Of a DNA stretch of 64,000 bases, positions 8,675-16,523 are shown in pieces; within the stretch, counting starts at the first letter, position 1, and every line of letters begins with the position of its first letter. The stretch is from Pigmentiphaga sp. NML030171. GTDB taxonomy: Bacteria; Pseudomonadota; Gammaproteobacteria; Burkholderiales; Burkholderiaceae_B. Location of the stretch: positions 1-64,000 of the forward strand of contig NZ_NINX01000034.1 of NCBI RefSeq assembly GCF_002188635.1, read 5' to 3'. The position numbers were made by a program, and so were the translations under genes. Below the pieces are notes generated by a model. The model worked only from the letters and a program-made list of their open reading frames with translations. It searched no databases and was not told the DNA's origin.

Positions 8675-9952
8675 ATGGTTACGAAAGCACAAAACACGCA
8701 ACTGGTGCAGACCGGCCCCGGCACGCCCATGGGCAGCCTGTTCCGCCGTTATTGGATCCCGGCCTTGCTGTCCGAGGAGCTGCGCGAGCCCGACGGGCCG
8801 CCGGTGCGCGTCAAGCTCTTGTCCGAGAATCTGCTGGCATTCCGCGACACGCAGGGGCGGGTGGCGCTGATCGACGAGTTCTGCGCGCACCGGCGGGTCT
8901 CGCTATGGTTCGGTCGCATCGAAATGGACGGCATTCGCTGCCCTTATCACGGCTGGAAATACGACTTCCGGGGCCAGTGCACGGAAGTACCGTCGGAGCC
9001 CGCCGGCAGCCATTTCAGCAAGAGCGTGAAGCTGACTTCCTATCCCTGCGTGGAGCGGGGGGGAGTGGTGTGGACCTATATGGGGCCGCCGGAGCTGCAG
9101 CCGGCATTCCCGGAGTTCGAATGGGCGATGGTGCCCGACTCGCATCGCTACGTCTGCAAGCGGATACAGGAAAACAATTACCTGCAGGCGATGGAGGGGG
9201 GCATCGATTCCAGCCACGTTTCGTTCCTGCATAGCGGCGAACTGCATACCGATCCGCTGCACAAGGGGACGAAAGGAGCACAGTACCAGCAGGACACGGC
9301 CCCCAAGCTCGAGGTCATGGAGTCCGATGGCGGGCTGGTCATCGGTGCGCGCCGCCGTGCCGACGAGGGCCATAGCTACTGGCGGGTGACCCAGTGGATC
9401 ATGCCGTGGTACACGATGATTCCGCCGTATGGCGACCATGCCTTGCATGGCCATGCCTGGGTGCCGATGGACGACGAGAATTGCTATGCCTGGAGCATGA
9501 CCCACCATCCTTCCCGGGCGCTGAAGCCGGAGGAACTGGAGGCCATGCAGAACGGGCAGGGGATCTATGCCGAGCTGATTCCGGGCACCTATCGCACGGT
9601 GGCGAACAAGCGAAACGATTATCTGATCGACCGCGAAGCCCAGAAGAAGGGAACGCTGTACAGCGGGGTCAGGGGCATCGCCATGCAGGATGCGTCGCTG
9701 CAGGAAAGCATGGGTCCCATCGTCGACCGGAGCCTGGAGCGGCTGGCGGCTACCGACATCGCCATCGTCAGGGCACGCCGGCGTCTGCTGGCGGCGGCCA
9801 GCAACCTGGGTACGGACGCGCCGTTGCCCGGGCTGGACCCGGCCACGCACAGGGTGCGCTCGGCCTCGTTCGTGCTGCCGGAGGACGTGCCGCTGGAACA
9901 AGTGCTGAAGGATGCGACGGCCAAGACCGATACCGAACACACCTCCATCTAG
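8675..9952 (+). CDS. Rieske [2Fe-2S] aromatic ring-hydroxylating oxygenase, phthalate 4,5-dioxygenase type
   Basis: Protein of 425 residues, the size of single-component-type terminal oxygenases (phthalate dioxygenase family). The Rieske cluster ligands are C70-x-H72 and C89-x2-H92. The mononuclear iron site is in the motif around residues 167-186, with bridging D178 and ligands H181 and H186. The GGIDSSHVSFLH wording is typical of the phthalate dioxygenase group. Such enzymes hydroxylate or demethylate an aromatic carboxylate, with electrons from a separate FMN/2Fe-2S reductase. No reductase gene is in the cluster or elsewhere in the window. It lies 36 bp after the Bug gene and 10 bp before the dehydrogenase. 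The substrate is unknown. Confidence 0.9.
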   Translation: MVTKAQNTQLVQTGPGTPMGSLFRRYWIPALLSEELREPDGPPVRVKLLSENLLAFRDTQGRVALIDEFCAHRRVSLWFGRIEMDGIRCPYHGWKYDFRGQCTEVPSEPAGSHFSKSVKLTSYPCVERGGVVWTYMGPPELQPAFPEFEWAMVPDSHRYVCKRIQENNYLQAMEGGIDSSHVSFLHSGELHTDPLHKGTKGAQYQQDTAPKLEVMESDGGLVIGARRRADEGHSYWRVTQWIMPWYTMIPPYGDHALHGHAWVPMDDENCYAWSMTHHPSRALKPEELEAMQNGQGIYAELIPGTYRTVANKRNDYLIDREAQKKGTLYSGVRGIAMQDASLQESMGPIVDRSLERLAATDIAIVRARRRLLAAASNLGTDAPLPGLDPATHRVRSASFVLPEDVPLEQVLKDATAKTDTEHTSI

Positions 9953-9962
9953 GATGCACGCG

Positions 9963-11084
9963 ATGTCTGAAACCATTTGCGCCGCTGTCGCCCTGGACGG
10001 CAAGCAGACCGAGGTCCGGATGTTTCCCCGTCCCGACATCCCGGTGGACGGCGGCCTGCTGGAAGTGGAGATGACCGGTGTCTGCGGAAGCGACTGGCCC
10101 TATTTCCTGAACTATCCCAAGAGCAAGGGGCCGCTGATCCTGGGCCACGAGACGGTGGGCCGCGTTTCGGCGCTGGGGGCATCGGCCGCCGCCCGGTGGG
10201 GCCTGAAGGAAGGTGACCGGGTGGCCCTGGAGGAATACCTGCCTTGCGGCCATTGCGACTACTGCCGGACCGGGAATTTCCGGCTGTGCGATGCCACGGA
10301 TTCGTTGCTGGGCAGCGGCATCCGGTACGGCTCGACGCCCATTTCCGTCGCGCCGTCCCTCTGGGGCGGCTATGGGCAGTACCAGTTCCTGCACCCCAAT
10401 TCGGTGTTTCACCGAGTGCCGGACGCCATGTCGGCAACGCTGGCAACGCTGGCGCTGCCGTTGGGCAATGGCTTCGAATGGGTGCATTTCCAGGGGGAAG
10501 CGAGGCTGGGGCAGGTGGTGCTCATCCAGGGGCCGGGGCAGCAGGGGCTGGCCTGCGTGGTGGCGGCGCGCGAGGCCGGGGTCGGCTGCATCATCGTGAC
10601 GGGCCTGGGCGCCGATCGCCACAGGCTGGCGCTGGCGCGCGAACTGGGTGCGCATCACACCATCGATATCGAAGCGCACGACCTGCTGGAATCGGTGGCC
10701 GAGATGACCGGTGGATTGATGGCGGACCTGGTCATCGATTGCGCTTCGGGCGGACCGGACACCATCGTGGCGGCAATCCAGCTGGCGCGCAAGAACGGCA
10801 GGGTGCTGCTGGGAGGGCGCAAGGGGCAACCCGTGCCCCGGTTCGACAGCGACATGCTGTTCCGCAAGTGCCTGACGGTCAAGGGGGTGCGCGGCCACAG
10901 CTACCAGGCCGTGGAACTCGCGCTGGCAACCATCGCGTCGGGCCGCTATCCGCTGCACAAGCTGTGTACGCACGTGTTCGGCCTGGACCGCGTCGATGTC
11001 GCGCTGCGCACCGTGGGCGGGGAAGCCGGCACGGCCGCCATCCACTGCTGCGTCGACCCCTGGGGGCAGGGCCGGCCGGCGTGA
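9963..11084 (+). CDS. Zinc-dependent alcohol dehydrogenase (MDR superfamily)
   Basis: Protein of 373 residues. The catalytic zinc site comprises C41 (in GVCGSDWPYF), H62 and E63 (in GHETVG). The structural zinc loop has C95, C98, C101 and C109. A Rossmann segment follows (LIQGPGQQGLACVVAAREAG). It oxidises an alcohol or dihydrodiol with NAD(P)+. Placed just after the oxygenase, it could act as a cis-dihydrodiol or hydroxymethyl dehydrogenase, which is inference. An alternative ATG at 9954 adds MHA; neither start has a strong ribosome site, and translation is probably coupled to the oxygenase. Confidence 0.88.
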   Translation: MSETICAAVALDGKQTEVRMFPRPDIPVDGGLLEVEMTGVCGSDWPYFLNYPKSKGPLILGHETVGRVSALGASAAARWGLKEGDRVALEEYLPCGHCDYCRTGNFRLCDATDSLLGSGIRYGSTPISVAPSLWGGYGQYQFLHPNSVFHRVPDAMSATLATLALPLGNGFEWVHFQGEARLGQVVLIQGPGQQGLACVVAAREAGVGCIIVTGLGADRHRLALARELGAHHTIDIEAHDLLESVAEMTGGLMADLVIDCASGGPDTIVAAIQLARKNGRVLLGGRKGQPVPRFDSDMLFRKCLTVKGVRGHSYQAVELALATIASGRYPLHKLCTHVFGLDRVDVALRTVGGEAGTAAIHCCVDPWGQGRPA

Positions 11085-11103
11085 CCGGAGCCGGGAATGT
11101 CGC

Positions 11104-11128
11104 CGTCGCCCGCCCATCGCGGGCGACG
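11104..11128. terminator. Hairpin between convergent genes
   Basis: Perfect 10-bp stem CGTCGCCCGC/GCGGGCGACG with a CCATC loop, between the end of the dehydrogenase and the end of the convergent thioredoxin-like gene. There is no strong T-run on either side, so termination may be weak or bidirectional. Confidence 0.55.
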
Positions 11129-11133
11129 TCATT

Positions 11134-11514
11134 TCAGGTCAGCGCCCGGCGCAACTCCGGCGCTCCCGGCAGGTTGGGTGGGGGGCTGTCCGTCTGGAGG
11201 CTTTCCAGCAGGCGTTCCAGGTGGCCGATGTGCGGCAGCATGGGGCCGTAGAACAGGGTCTGGGTACCGTTCTGGATCAGCAGGGTGGGGAAGTCCTCGA
11301 TGTCTTCGTCGTCGAGAAGGTCGGGATGTTCCTCGACGTCCACCCACAGGAAGACGTGGTCCTTGAAGCGGCCCGACAGTTCCTCGAACTTGGGCAGGTA
11401 TTCGCGGCACGTGCCGCACCACGCCGCGCACAGGCATGCCACCAGTATGGTCTGCGGATCGTCGAGGCGCCGCGAGAGATCGCTGGCGCCGGTGTCGGGA
11501 AGATAGACGGCCAT
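11134..11514 (-). CDS. Thioredoxin-like family protein
   Basis: Protein of 126 residues with the thioredoxin active-site pattern AAWCGTCREY (C33-G-T-C36) and the later cis-Pro segment DFPTLLIQ. Two more cysteines (C27, C29) precede the CXXC motif. No signal peptide is visible, so it is probably a cytoplasmic thiol-disulfide protein. It is a single gene, convergent with the dehydrogenase and divergent from the EI24 gene. The target is unknown. Confidence 0.85.
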   Translation of the reverse strand: MAVYLPDTGASDLSRRLDDPQTILVACLCAAWCGTCREYLPKFEELSGRFKDHVFLWVDVEEHPDLLDDEDIEDFPTLLIQNGTQTLFYGPMLPHIGHLERLLESLQTDSPPPNLPGAPELRRALT

Positions 11515-11599
11515 GATGCGAGGGAAGTAGGGATCCGGTAGCCATTATGCCTGCGCCATGCGTCATACTTGCAACCATGGCTGAATTCCCGGAGATCCG

Positions 11600-12379
11600 A
11601 TGACTTCCTCTCCTGTCGAACGCGGTGATCCCAGCGCCGGCCTGCAAGGCGTGGGGCTGGCCTTCGGGCGCGCGGTGGTGTCGCAGTTCCGTGGGCCCAT
11701 GCTGCTGGCGCTGTTGTTGCCCTTCCTGGTCGCGCTGGTGGGCGCCGTCGTGTTGATCTGGCTGTTCTGGACGCCGCTGACCGAGTGGCTGCAGGGCACG
11801 CTGTTCTCGTTGCCGCTGATGGGGCAGATCGACGGCATGCTGGTCGCGATCGGCATCGCGTCGCTGAAGCTGTGGCTGATTCCGGTCGTGGCGACGCTGA
11901 TCCTGTTGCCGTTGTCGGGCATCTTGGGGCTGGTCGTTGCGGCGGTGCTGATCATGCCGCTGGTGCTGCGCAACCTGGAGCAGAACGACTATCCAGGCCT
12001 GCAGCGGCGTGGCCGCCATGCCACGGTGGCCAGCGTCTGGAACGCGGTGTGGGTGACCACGCTGTTCGTGCTGGGGTGGCTGTTCACCATGCCGCTGTGG
12101 CTGCTGCCGCCGCTGGCGGTGCTGCTGCCCATCGCGTGGTGGGCCTTTGCCTTCACCCGCATGCTGCGGCTCGACGCCATGATCGAGCATGCCTCGCCGG
12201 AAGAACGGCGCATCCTGATGGCGCGGCATAATCGCGGCTTCTGGACGCTGGGGCTGATCTGCTCGCTGCTGAACCTGCTGCCGCCGGCCTGGTTCCTGCT
12301 GCCGGTGTTTTCCGCGCTCCTGTTCTCGCACTTCGCACTCGAGGCGCTGCGCCGCTTGCGCAGCGAAACCACGCCATGA
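11600..12379 (+). CDS. EI24-domain integral membrane protein
   Basis: Protein of 259 residues with about five or six hydrophobic segments (near 31-57, 80-95, 97-120, 145-185 and 210-245). Its organisation is that of the EI24/CysZ-like family: an amphipathic start (GLAFGRAVVSQFRGPM) and a central LRNLEQNDYPGL loop. CysZ members move sulfate, but this distant group has no assigned substrate. It overlaps the next gene by 4 bp (ATGA), so the two are translationally coupled. Confidence 0.8.
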   Translation: MTSSPVERGDPSAGLQGVGLAFGRAVVSQFRGPMLLALLLPFLVALVGAVVLIWLFWTPLTEWLQGTLFSLPLMGQIDGMLVAIGIASLKLWLIPVVATLILLPLSGILGLVVAAVLIMPLVLRNLEQNDYPGLQRRGRHATVASVWNAVWVTTLFVLGWLFTMPLWLLPPLAVLLPIAWWAFAFTRMLRLDAMIEHASPEERRILMARHNRGFWTLGLICSLLNLLPPAWFLLPVFSALLFSHFALEALRRLRSETTP

Positions 12380-13188
12380 ACGACACTGCCGTTTCCCATC
12401 GCCGCATCGGCCTGATCATCATCGGCGACGAGATCCTTTCGGGCCGTCGCCAGGACAAGCATTTTTCCAAGATCGTGGAACTGCTGGGCGCGCGCGGCCT
12501 GCGGCTGTCGTGGGCGGAATTCCTGGGCGACGATCGCGAGGTCCTGGTCGCCGCGCTGCGGCGCAGTTTCGCGAGCGGCGACGTGGTGTTCTCGTGTGGC
12601 GGCATAGGCGCCACGCCCGACGACCACACCCGCCAGGCGGCCGCGGCCGCGCTGGGCCTGCCGCTGGCGCTGCACGACGAGGCCCGCGAGCTGATCACGC
12701 AGCGCTGCGCGGAAACGGCCGCGCAGGGCTCGGGCACGGCCGACATGACGGCGCCGGACAACCTGCGGCGCCTGCAGATGGGCGAGTTCCCGGTGGGCAG
12801 CGAGATCGTGCCCAATCCATACAATAAGATCCCGGGGTTCTTCATCCGCGACCACACTTTCGTGCCGGGTTTTCCGGTCATGGCGTGGCCGATGATCGAA
12901 TGGACGCTGGACCACCGCTACGCGGGGCTGCACCACGCCGTGCCGCACGTGGAGCACTCGTTCATGGTGTTCGAACTGGCCGAGTCCAGCATCGCCCCCG
13001 TGATGGAGGCCATCGAGCGCCGCTGGCCGGGCGTGAAAGTGTTCAGCCTGCCCAGCATGGGCGAGGGCAAGCGGCGCCACATCGAACTAGGCGTCAAGGG
13101 CGATCCCGACAGCGCCGCCGAAGCCCTGGCGATGCTACGCGACGAAGCCCGCCGCCTGGGCGGCGTCTTCGGCGCCGCATCAACCTAA
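12376..13188 (+). CDS. CinA N-terminal-type (MoaB/Mog fold) molybdopterin-binding domain protein
   Basis: Protein of 270 residues that begins with the MoCF/CinA-N signature IGLIIIGDEILSGRRQDKH and contains the CGGIGATPDDHTRQA ligand loop. It lacks the C-terminal PncC-like amidase domain of full CinA, as in the short stand-alone YfaY-like group. Its function is probably nucleotide or pterin binding or hydrolysis and is not established. A rho-independent terminator follows directly. Confidence 0.85.
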   Translation: MNDTAVSHRRIGLIIIGDEILSGRRQDKHFSKIVELLGARGLRLSWAEFLGDDREVLVAALRRSFASGDVVFSCGGIGATPDDHTRQAAAAALGLPLALHDEARELITQRCAETAAQGSGTADMTAPDNLRRLQMGEFPVGSEIVPNPYNKIPGFFIRDHTFVPGFPVMAWPMIEWTLDHRYAGLHHAVPHVEHSFMVFELAESSIAPVMEAIERRWPGVKVFSLPSMGEGKRRHIELGVKGDPDSAAEALAMLRDEARRLGGVFGAAST

Positions 13189-13228
13189 AAAAGAAAAGCG
13201 GAGAACGAACACCGTTCTTCGCTTTTTT
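13187..13228 (+). terminator. Rho-independent terminator
   Basis: The stem AAAAGCGGAGAACG / CGTTCTTCGCTTTT (one G-U pair, short AACAC-type loop) ends in a run of six T, directly after the stop codon of the CinA-N gene. Confidence 0.85.
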
Positions 13229-13239
13229 ACCCAGGGCAC

Positions 13240-13385
13240 AGCGGATCCGGCTCCGCCGGTCCGCCAGTGCCGCTCCCTACGGGGCCCGGTGCCGGGCCGC
13301 CCCAAGGCGGGCCCCGGCCCCCCAGGGGGGCTGCCGCGTAGCGGCTGGGGGCTCACCATGCCGGGCGCGCGAAGCGCGTAGGGGG
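13240..13385. repeat. GC-rich intergenic palindromic repeat element
   Basis: The gap between the terminator and the phasin stop consists of nested short inverted repeats: CGGATCCGGC near 13242 with GCCGGTCCG, GGCCCGGTGCCGGGCC near 13281-13296, a run of CCCC/GGGG arms near 13310-13330, CCGCGTAGCGG near 13334, and GCGCGCGAAGCGCG. No reading frame is plausible. It resembles dispersed intergenic repeats common in Bordetella-type genomes, which is from general knowledge and not tested here. Confidence 0.55.
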
Positions 13386-13390
13386 TGGGC

Positions 13391-13954
13391 CTATGCGGTC
13401 TTACGAGCGCGGGTCGTCTTGCCGTTTTCGGCGGCGGCCTTGAACGTCGCGTTGGCGGCGGCGGTCAGGTTGGATTCGGCCAGTTCGGCAGCCTGCTTGG
13501 CAGCCTTGTTCACCGATTCGTAGGCCGAGGTGGCGGTGGCCAGCGACGACTTCAGCAGGGCCAGGGCGCTTTCCGAGCCGGCCGGGGCGTTCTTGGCCAG
13601 TTGCTCGACCACGTCCGACAGCTGGCGCTGTTGTTCGGCGATCTGGGCTTCGCCCAGGCGGGTGAATTCGCTCTGCACGCCGGAGACGATGTCATACACG
13701 TGCTTGCTGTAGGCCAGGGCCTTCTCGGCGTTGGGCTGGGCCAGCGCGGAGACGAACGCCAGCGCTTCCTGGCCGTCCTTCAGCGTGAAGGCTTCCTGGG
13801 CCTTCAGCGAAGCCTCTTCGAACGTGGCCTTGGTGACCTTGAGGTGCAGGTCGACCAGCTTCTCGAAGCCGGCGAAGGCGGTGTTCTGCGCGGCGAGCAG
13901 GGCGTCGAAGGCGGCTTTTTGGGTGGCCAGGGCGCGTTCGGGGGTGGCAAACAT
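13391..13954 (-). CDS. phaP: Phasin family protein (PHA granule-associated)
   Basis: Protein of 187 residues, helical and Ala-rich, with no membrane segment or signal. The N-terminal part (FATPERALATQKAAFDALLA) and the amphipathic helices EASLKAQEAFTLKDGQEALA match the Phasin_2 family that coats polyhydroxyalkanoate granules. The tail ends in KTTRARKTA, a basic end common in betaproteobacterial phasins. AAGGAG lies 7 nt before the ATG. A TTGACT-16-TAAAAT promoter and a TGC-rich candidate operator lie upstream. Confidence 0.9.
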   Translation of the reverse strand: MFATPERALATQKAAFDALLAAQNTAFAGFEKLVDLHLKVTKATFEEASLKAQEAFTLKDGQEALAFVSALAQPNAEKALAYSKHVYDIVSGVQSEFTRLGEAQIAEQQRQLSDVVEQLAKNAPAGSESALALLKSSLATATSAYESVNKAAKQAAELAESNLTAAANATFKAAAENGKTTRARKTA

Positions 13955-14056
13955 AGGGGGCTCCTTGAGGGCTGTCTACACGGGGCGACCGGGAAACCAG
14001 GGGAGTACGCCCCAAAAAGCCCGATCCTGGTGCACGCACCGTATCGCGGTAAGCGA

Positions 14057-14107
14057 CTTTGCTGCGATGCACAAAACGTATTTTAAGGACGTGCCGCCGA
14101 AAGTCAA
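14057..14107 (-). promoter_or_regulatory. Phasin promoter with candidate PhaR operator
   Basis: On the minus strand, TTGACT (14107-14102) and TAAAAT (14085-14080) are 16 bp apart. The start region covers TTTTGTGCATCGCAGCAAAG (14076-14057), a TGC/GCA-rich sequence of the kind bound by the PHA-responsive repressor PhaR in related bacteria. A second similar stretch, GTTGCATTGCGCCACG, lies at 14244-14259. The PhaR assignment is inference. The remaining ~400 bp gap (13955-14371) shows no gene. Confidence 0.5.
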
Positions 14108-14371
14108 GATGCCCGCGGAAAAAATCGCACTTTGTTGGCAAAACCCATAAGTGACTGATTAAAGACATTTTTTTAAGACAGGAGGAGGAAACGGCGGAAA
14201 AAGCGGAACGCCCGATCCGCGCCTTTGCGGACCCGGCGGATGTGTTGCATTGCGCCACGTTGTTTTGGTGCGATGCGCCATACCCGGGCGTTCTACTGTG
14301 CCCAGGCATGGTGCGGGGCACCGCCCGGCGGCTACACTTCTCGGCCTGACACCCTCCGAAAGGCCGCCGTC

Positions 14372-15229
14372 GTGGGTTCATCGCTGCCATCCCGCCTGAT
14401 TTCCCCGTTTTTCGTCCTGATCTGGAGCACCGGTTTCGTCGTCGCCCGCTACGGCCTGCCCTACGCCGAACCCCTGACTTTCCTGTCGATGCGCTTCGCC
14501 GGCGTGCTGATGGTGCTGGCGCCGTTCAGCGCCGGCATCGCCTGGCCGGGCCGGCGGCAGGGCGTCCACATGGCGGTGGCCGGCGTGCTGCTGCAGGCCG
14601 GTTACCTGGGAGGCGTCTGGATCGCCATTCACCTGGGCATGGGGGCGGGCCTGGCGGCGCTGGTGGTGGGGCTGCAGCCGCTGCTGACCGCGGTGGCCGG
14701 ACGCTGGATGGGCGAGCCTCCTTCCGCGCGGCAGTGGGCCGGGCTGGTCCTGGGGTTCGTGGGCGTGGCCCTGGTCGTGGGGAACCGTATCGGCACGATG
14801 GGCCTGACCTGGCAGGCCCTGGCCTTTGCCGTGGCGGCGCTGCTGTCCATCACGGCGGGCACCGTTTATCAGAGACGCTTCTGTCCCGGGGTGGACCTGC
14901 GGGCCGGGCTACTGCTGCAGTTCGGTGCTTCGCTGATCGTCGTGCTGCCGGCGGCGTGGATGTTCGAGACCATGGCGGTGCAGTGGACCTGGCCGCTGGC
15001 GGGCGCCTGGGCATGGTCGGTCTTCGCCTTGTCGATAGGCGCCATCTGCCTGCTGTTCCTGTTGATCCGGCGCGGGGCGGCCACGCGCGTGGCCAGCCTG
15101 ATGTATCTGACTCCGGCGGTGACGGCGCTGATGGCCTGGGCCGCCTTCGACGAGCCGCTGACCGCGACCATGGTCGCGGGCATGGCGCTGTCGGCGTTCG
15201 CGGTGGCCTGGGCTCAGGGGAAACGATAG
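14372..15229 (+). CDS. EamA/DMT-family transporter
   Basis: Protein of 285 residues with about ten hydrophobic helices in two EamA repeats, typical of drug/metabolite exporters. The first helix has SPFFVLIWSTGFVVARYGLP. The GTG at 14372 was chosen because it is preceded by GAAAGG and places the protein start at the first membrane helix. An in-frame ATG at 14225 would add 49 Cys/Arg-rich residues unlike the family. The substrate is unknown. Confidence 0.85.
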   Translation: MGSSLPSRLISPFFVLIWSTGFVVARYGLPYAEPLTFLSMRFAGVLMVLAPFSAGIAWPGRRQGVHMAVAGVLLQAGYLGGVWIAIHLGMGAGLAALVVGLQPLLTAVAGRWMGEPPSARQWAGLVLGFVGVALVVGNRIGTMGLTWQALAFAVAALLSITAGTVYQRRFCPGVDLRAGLLLQFGASLIVVLPAAWMFETMAVQWTWPLAGAWAWSVFALSIGAICLLFLLIRRGAATRVASLMYLTPAVTALMAWAAFDEPLTATMVAGMALSAFAVAWAQGKR

Positions 15230-15334
15230 GCGAAACCGTCACGGCTTCGTGGTTTCCATCCCTTAAACTCGTCTCACCGCCGCGGGAGTTGTCGGCTCGC
15301 GGCGCAACTATTTAACGAGGCAGGAGATAAAAGA

Positions 15335-16330
15335 ATGGCTATCCACAAGAAAGCTGTGTCCGCGACGATCGGGGCCGCGGCCCTGGCCAGCGCGGCCGTC
15401 CTCGCACCTACGCAGGCGATGGCGCAGGGCTATCCCACTCGACCGGTCACGATGATCGTCCCGTTTGCCGCCGGCGGTCCCACCGACGTGGTGGCGCGCT
15501 CGCTGGCCGAGGCCATGCGCAAGTCGCTGGGCCAGACCGTGGTGGTTGAGAACGTCGGCGGTGCGGGCGGCACCATCGGTACCGCCCGCGTGGCCAAGGC
15601 GCCGAACGACGGCTATACCGTGCTGCTCATGCACATCGGCTTCTCGACCGCGCCCGCGCTGTACCGCAAGCTGAGCTACGACCAGGCCCATGACTTCCAG
15701 CCCATCGGGCTGACCGTCGACGTGCCGATGACGCTGATCGCGCGCGAAAACTTCCCGGCCGCCAACATCAAGGAATTCCTGACCTATGTGAAGGCCAACG
15801 CCGGCAAGCTGTCGATGGCCAATGCCGGCATCGGCTCGGCCTCGCACCTGTGCGGCCTGATGTTCATGAGCACGATAGGCTCGGAATTCCAGACCATTCC
15901 CTACAAGGGTACCGCGCCGGCCATGAACGACCTGCTGGGCAAGCAGGTGGACTTCATGTGCGACCAGACCACCAACACCACCGGGCAGATCAAGGCCGGC
16001 AAGGTCAAGGCCTACGCCGTCACCAGCAAGACCCGCGTGCCCAGCCTGCCTGACCTGCCCACGCTGGACGAGTCGGGCCTGAAGGACTTCTCGGTGGGCA
16101 TCTGGCACGGCCTGTGGGCGCCCAAGGGCACCTCGCCCGAGATCGTCGCCAAGCTCCAGGCCTCGCTGCAGGCCGGCCTGGACGATCCCGCGTTCAAGCA
16201 GCGCATGACCGAACTGGGGGCCATCGTGCTGAACGACAAGGCCACGCCGGCGGCGCTCGACACGCTGGTGAAGTCCGAGACCGCCAAGTGGGGCGCGGTC
16301 ATCAAAAAGGCCGGCGTCTACGCCGACTGA
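15335..16330 (+). CDS. Bug/TctC-family periplasmic substrate-binding protein
   Basis: Protein of 331 residues. The signal peptide ends at TQAMAQ (residue 31), followed by the canonical Bug loop GYPTRPVTMIVPFAAGGPTD, VVENVGGAGGTIG and APNDGYTVLL. GGAG lies about 9 nt before the ATG. It is transcribed alone and ends in a strong hairpin, so it is a third orphan receptor. The preceding EamA exporter (105 bp upstream) gives no hint of the ligand. Confidence 0.9.
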   Translation: MAIHKKAVSATIGAAALASAAVLAPTQAMAQGYPTRPVTMIVPFAAGGPTDVVARSLAEAMRKSLGQTVVVENVGGAGGTIGTARVAKAPNDGYTVLLMHIGFSTAPALYRKLSYDQAHDFQPIGLTVDVPMTLIARENFPAANIKEFLTYVKANAGKLSMANAGIGSASHLCGLMFMSTIGSEFQTIPYKGTAPAMNDLLGKQVDFMCDQTTNTTGQIKAGKVKAYAVTSKTRVPSLPDLPTLDESGLKDFSVGIWHGLWAPKGTSPEIVAKLQASLQAGLDDPAFKQRMTELGAIVLNDKATPAALDTLVKSETAKWGAVIKKAGVYAD

Positions 16331-16351
16331 CCTCGCCCTTTGCCGGGTGCG

Positions 16352-16396
16352 GGGGGGCGGCTGTCCTGGGGATGCCGCCCCCCTCGTTGCATTTTT
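16352..16396 (+). terminator. Rho-independent terminator after Bug gene
   Basis: Perfect 10-bp stem GGGGGGCGGC / GCCGCCCCCC with a 12-nt loop, followed by TCGTTGCATTTTT, 21 bp after the stop codon. Confidence 0.8.
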
Positions 16397-16414
16397 GTAA
16401 TTTTTGCCGTGGCA

Positions 16415-16490
16415 TTTAAATAACGACTTAAAAAGTGCGCGCTAAGTCGTTCATTTAATGGAGATTTTTATCCAAAAATCTGATATGCTG
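16415..16490 (+). promoter_or_regulatory. pbpG upstream region with two inverted repeats
   Basis: First repeat: TTTAAATAACGACTTA (16415-16430) against TAAGTCGTTCATTTAA (16443-16458), with nine perfectly paired bases, then a one-base bulge and six more. Second repeat: AGATTTTT (16462-16469) against AAAAATCT (16474-16481), perfect with a 4-nt loop. The second directly precedes and overlaps TGATATGCT, a candidate -10 for the downstream endopeptidase gene. GTCGTTA occurs again at 16507. The arrangement suggests a transcription factor site or an mRNA/DNA hairpin. Confidence 0.5.
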
Positions 16491-16523
16491 CGGCGCCTGG
16501 GCTGAGTCGTTACCGGAGGAAAC

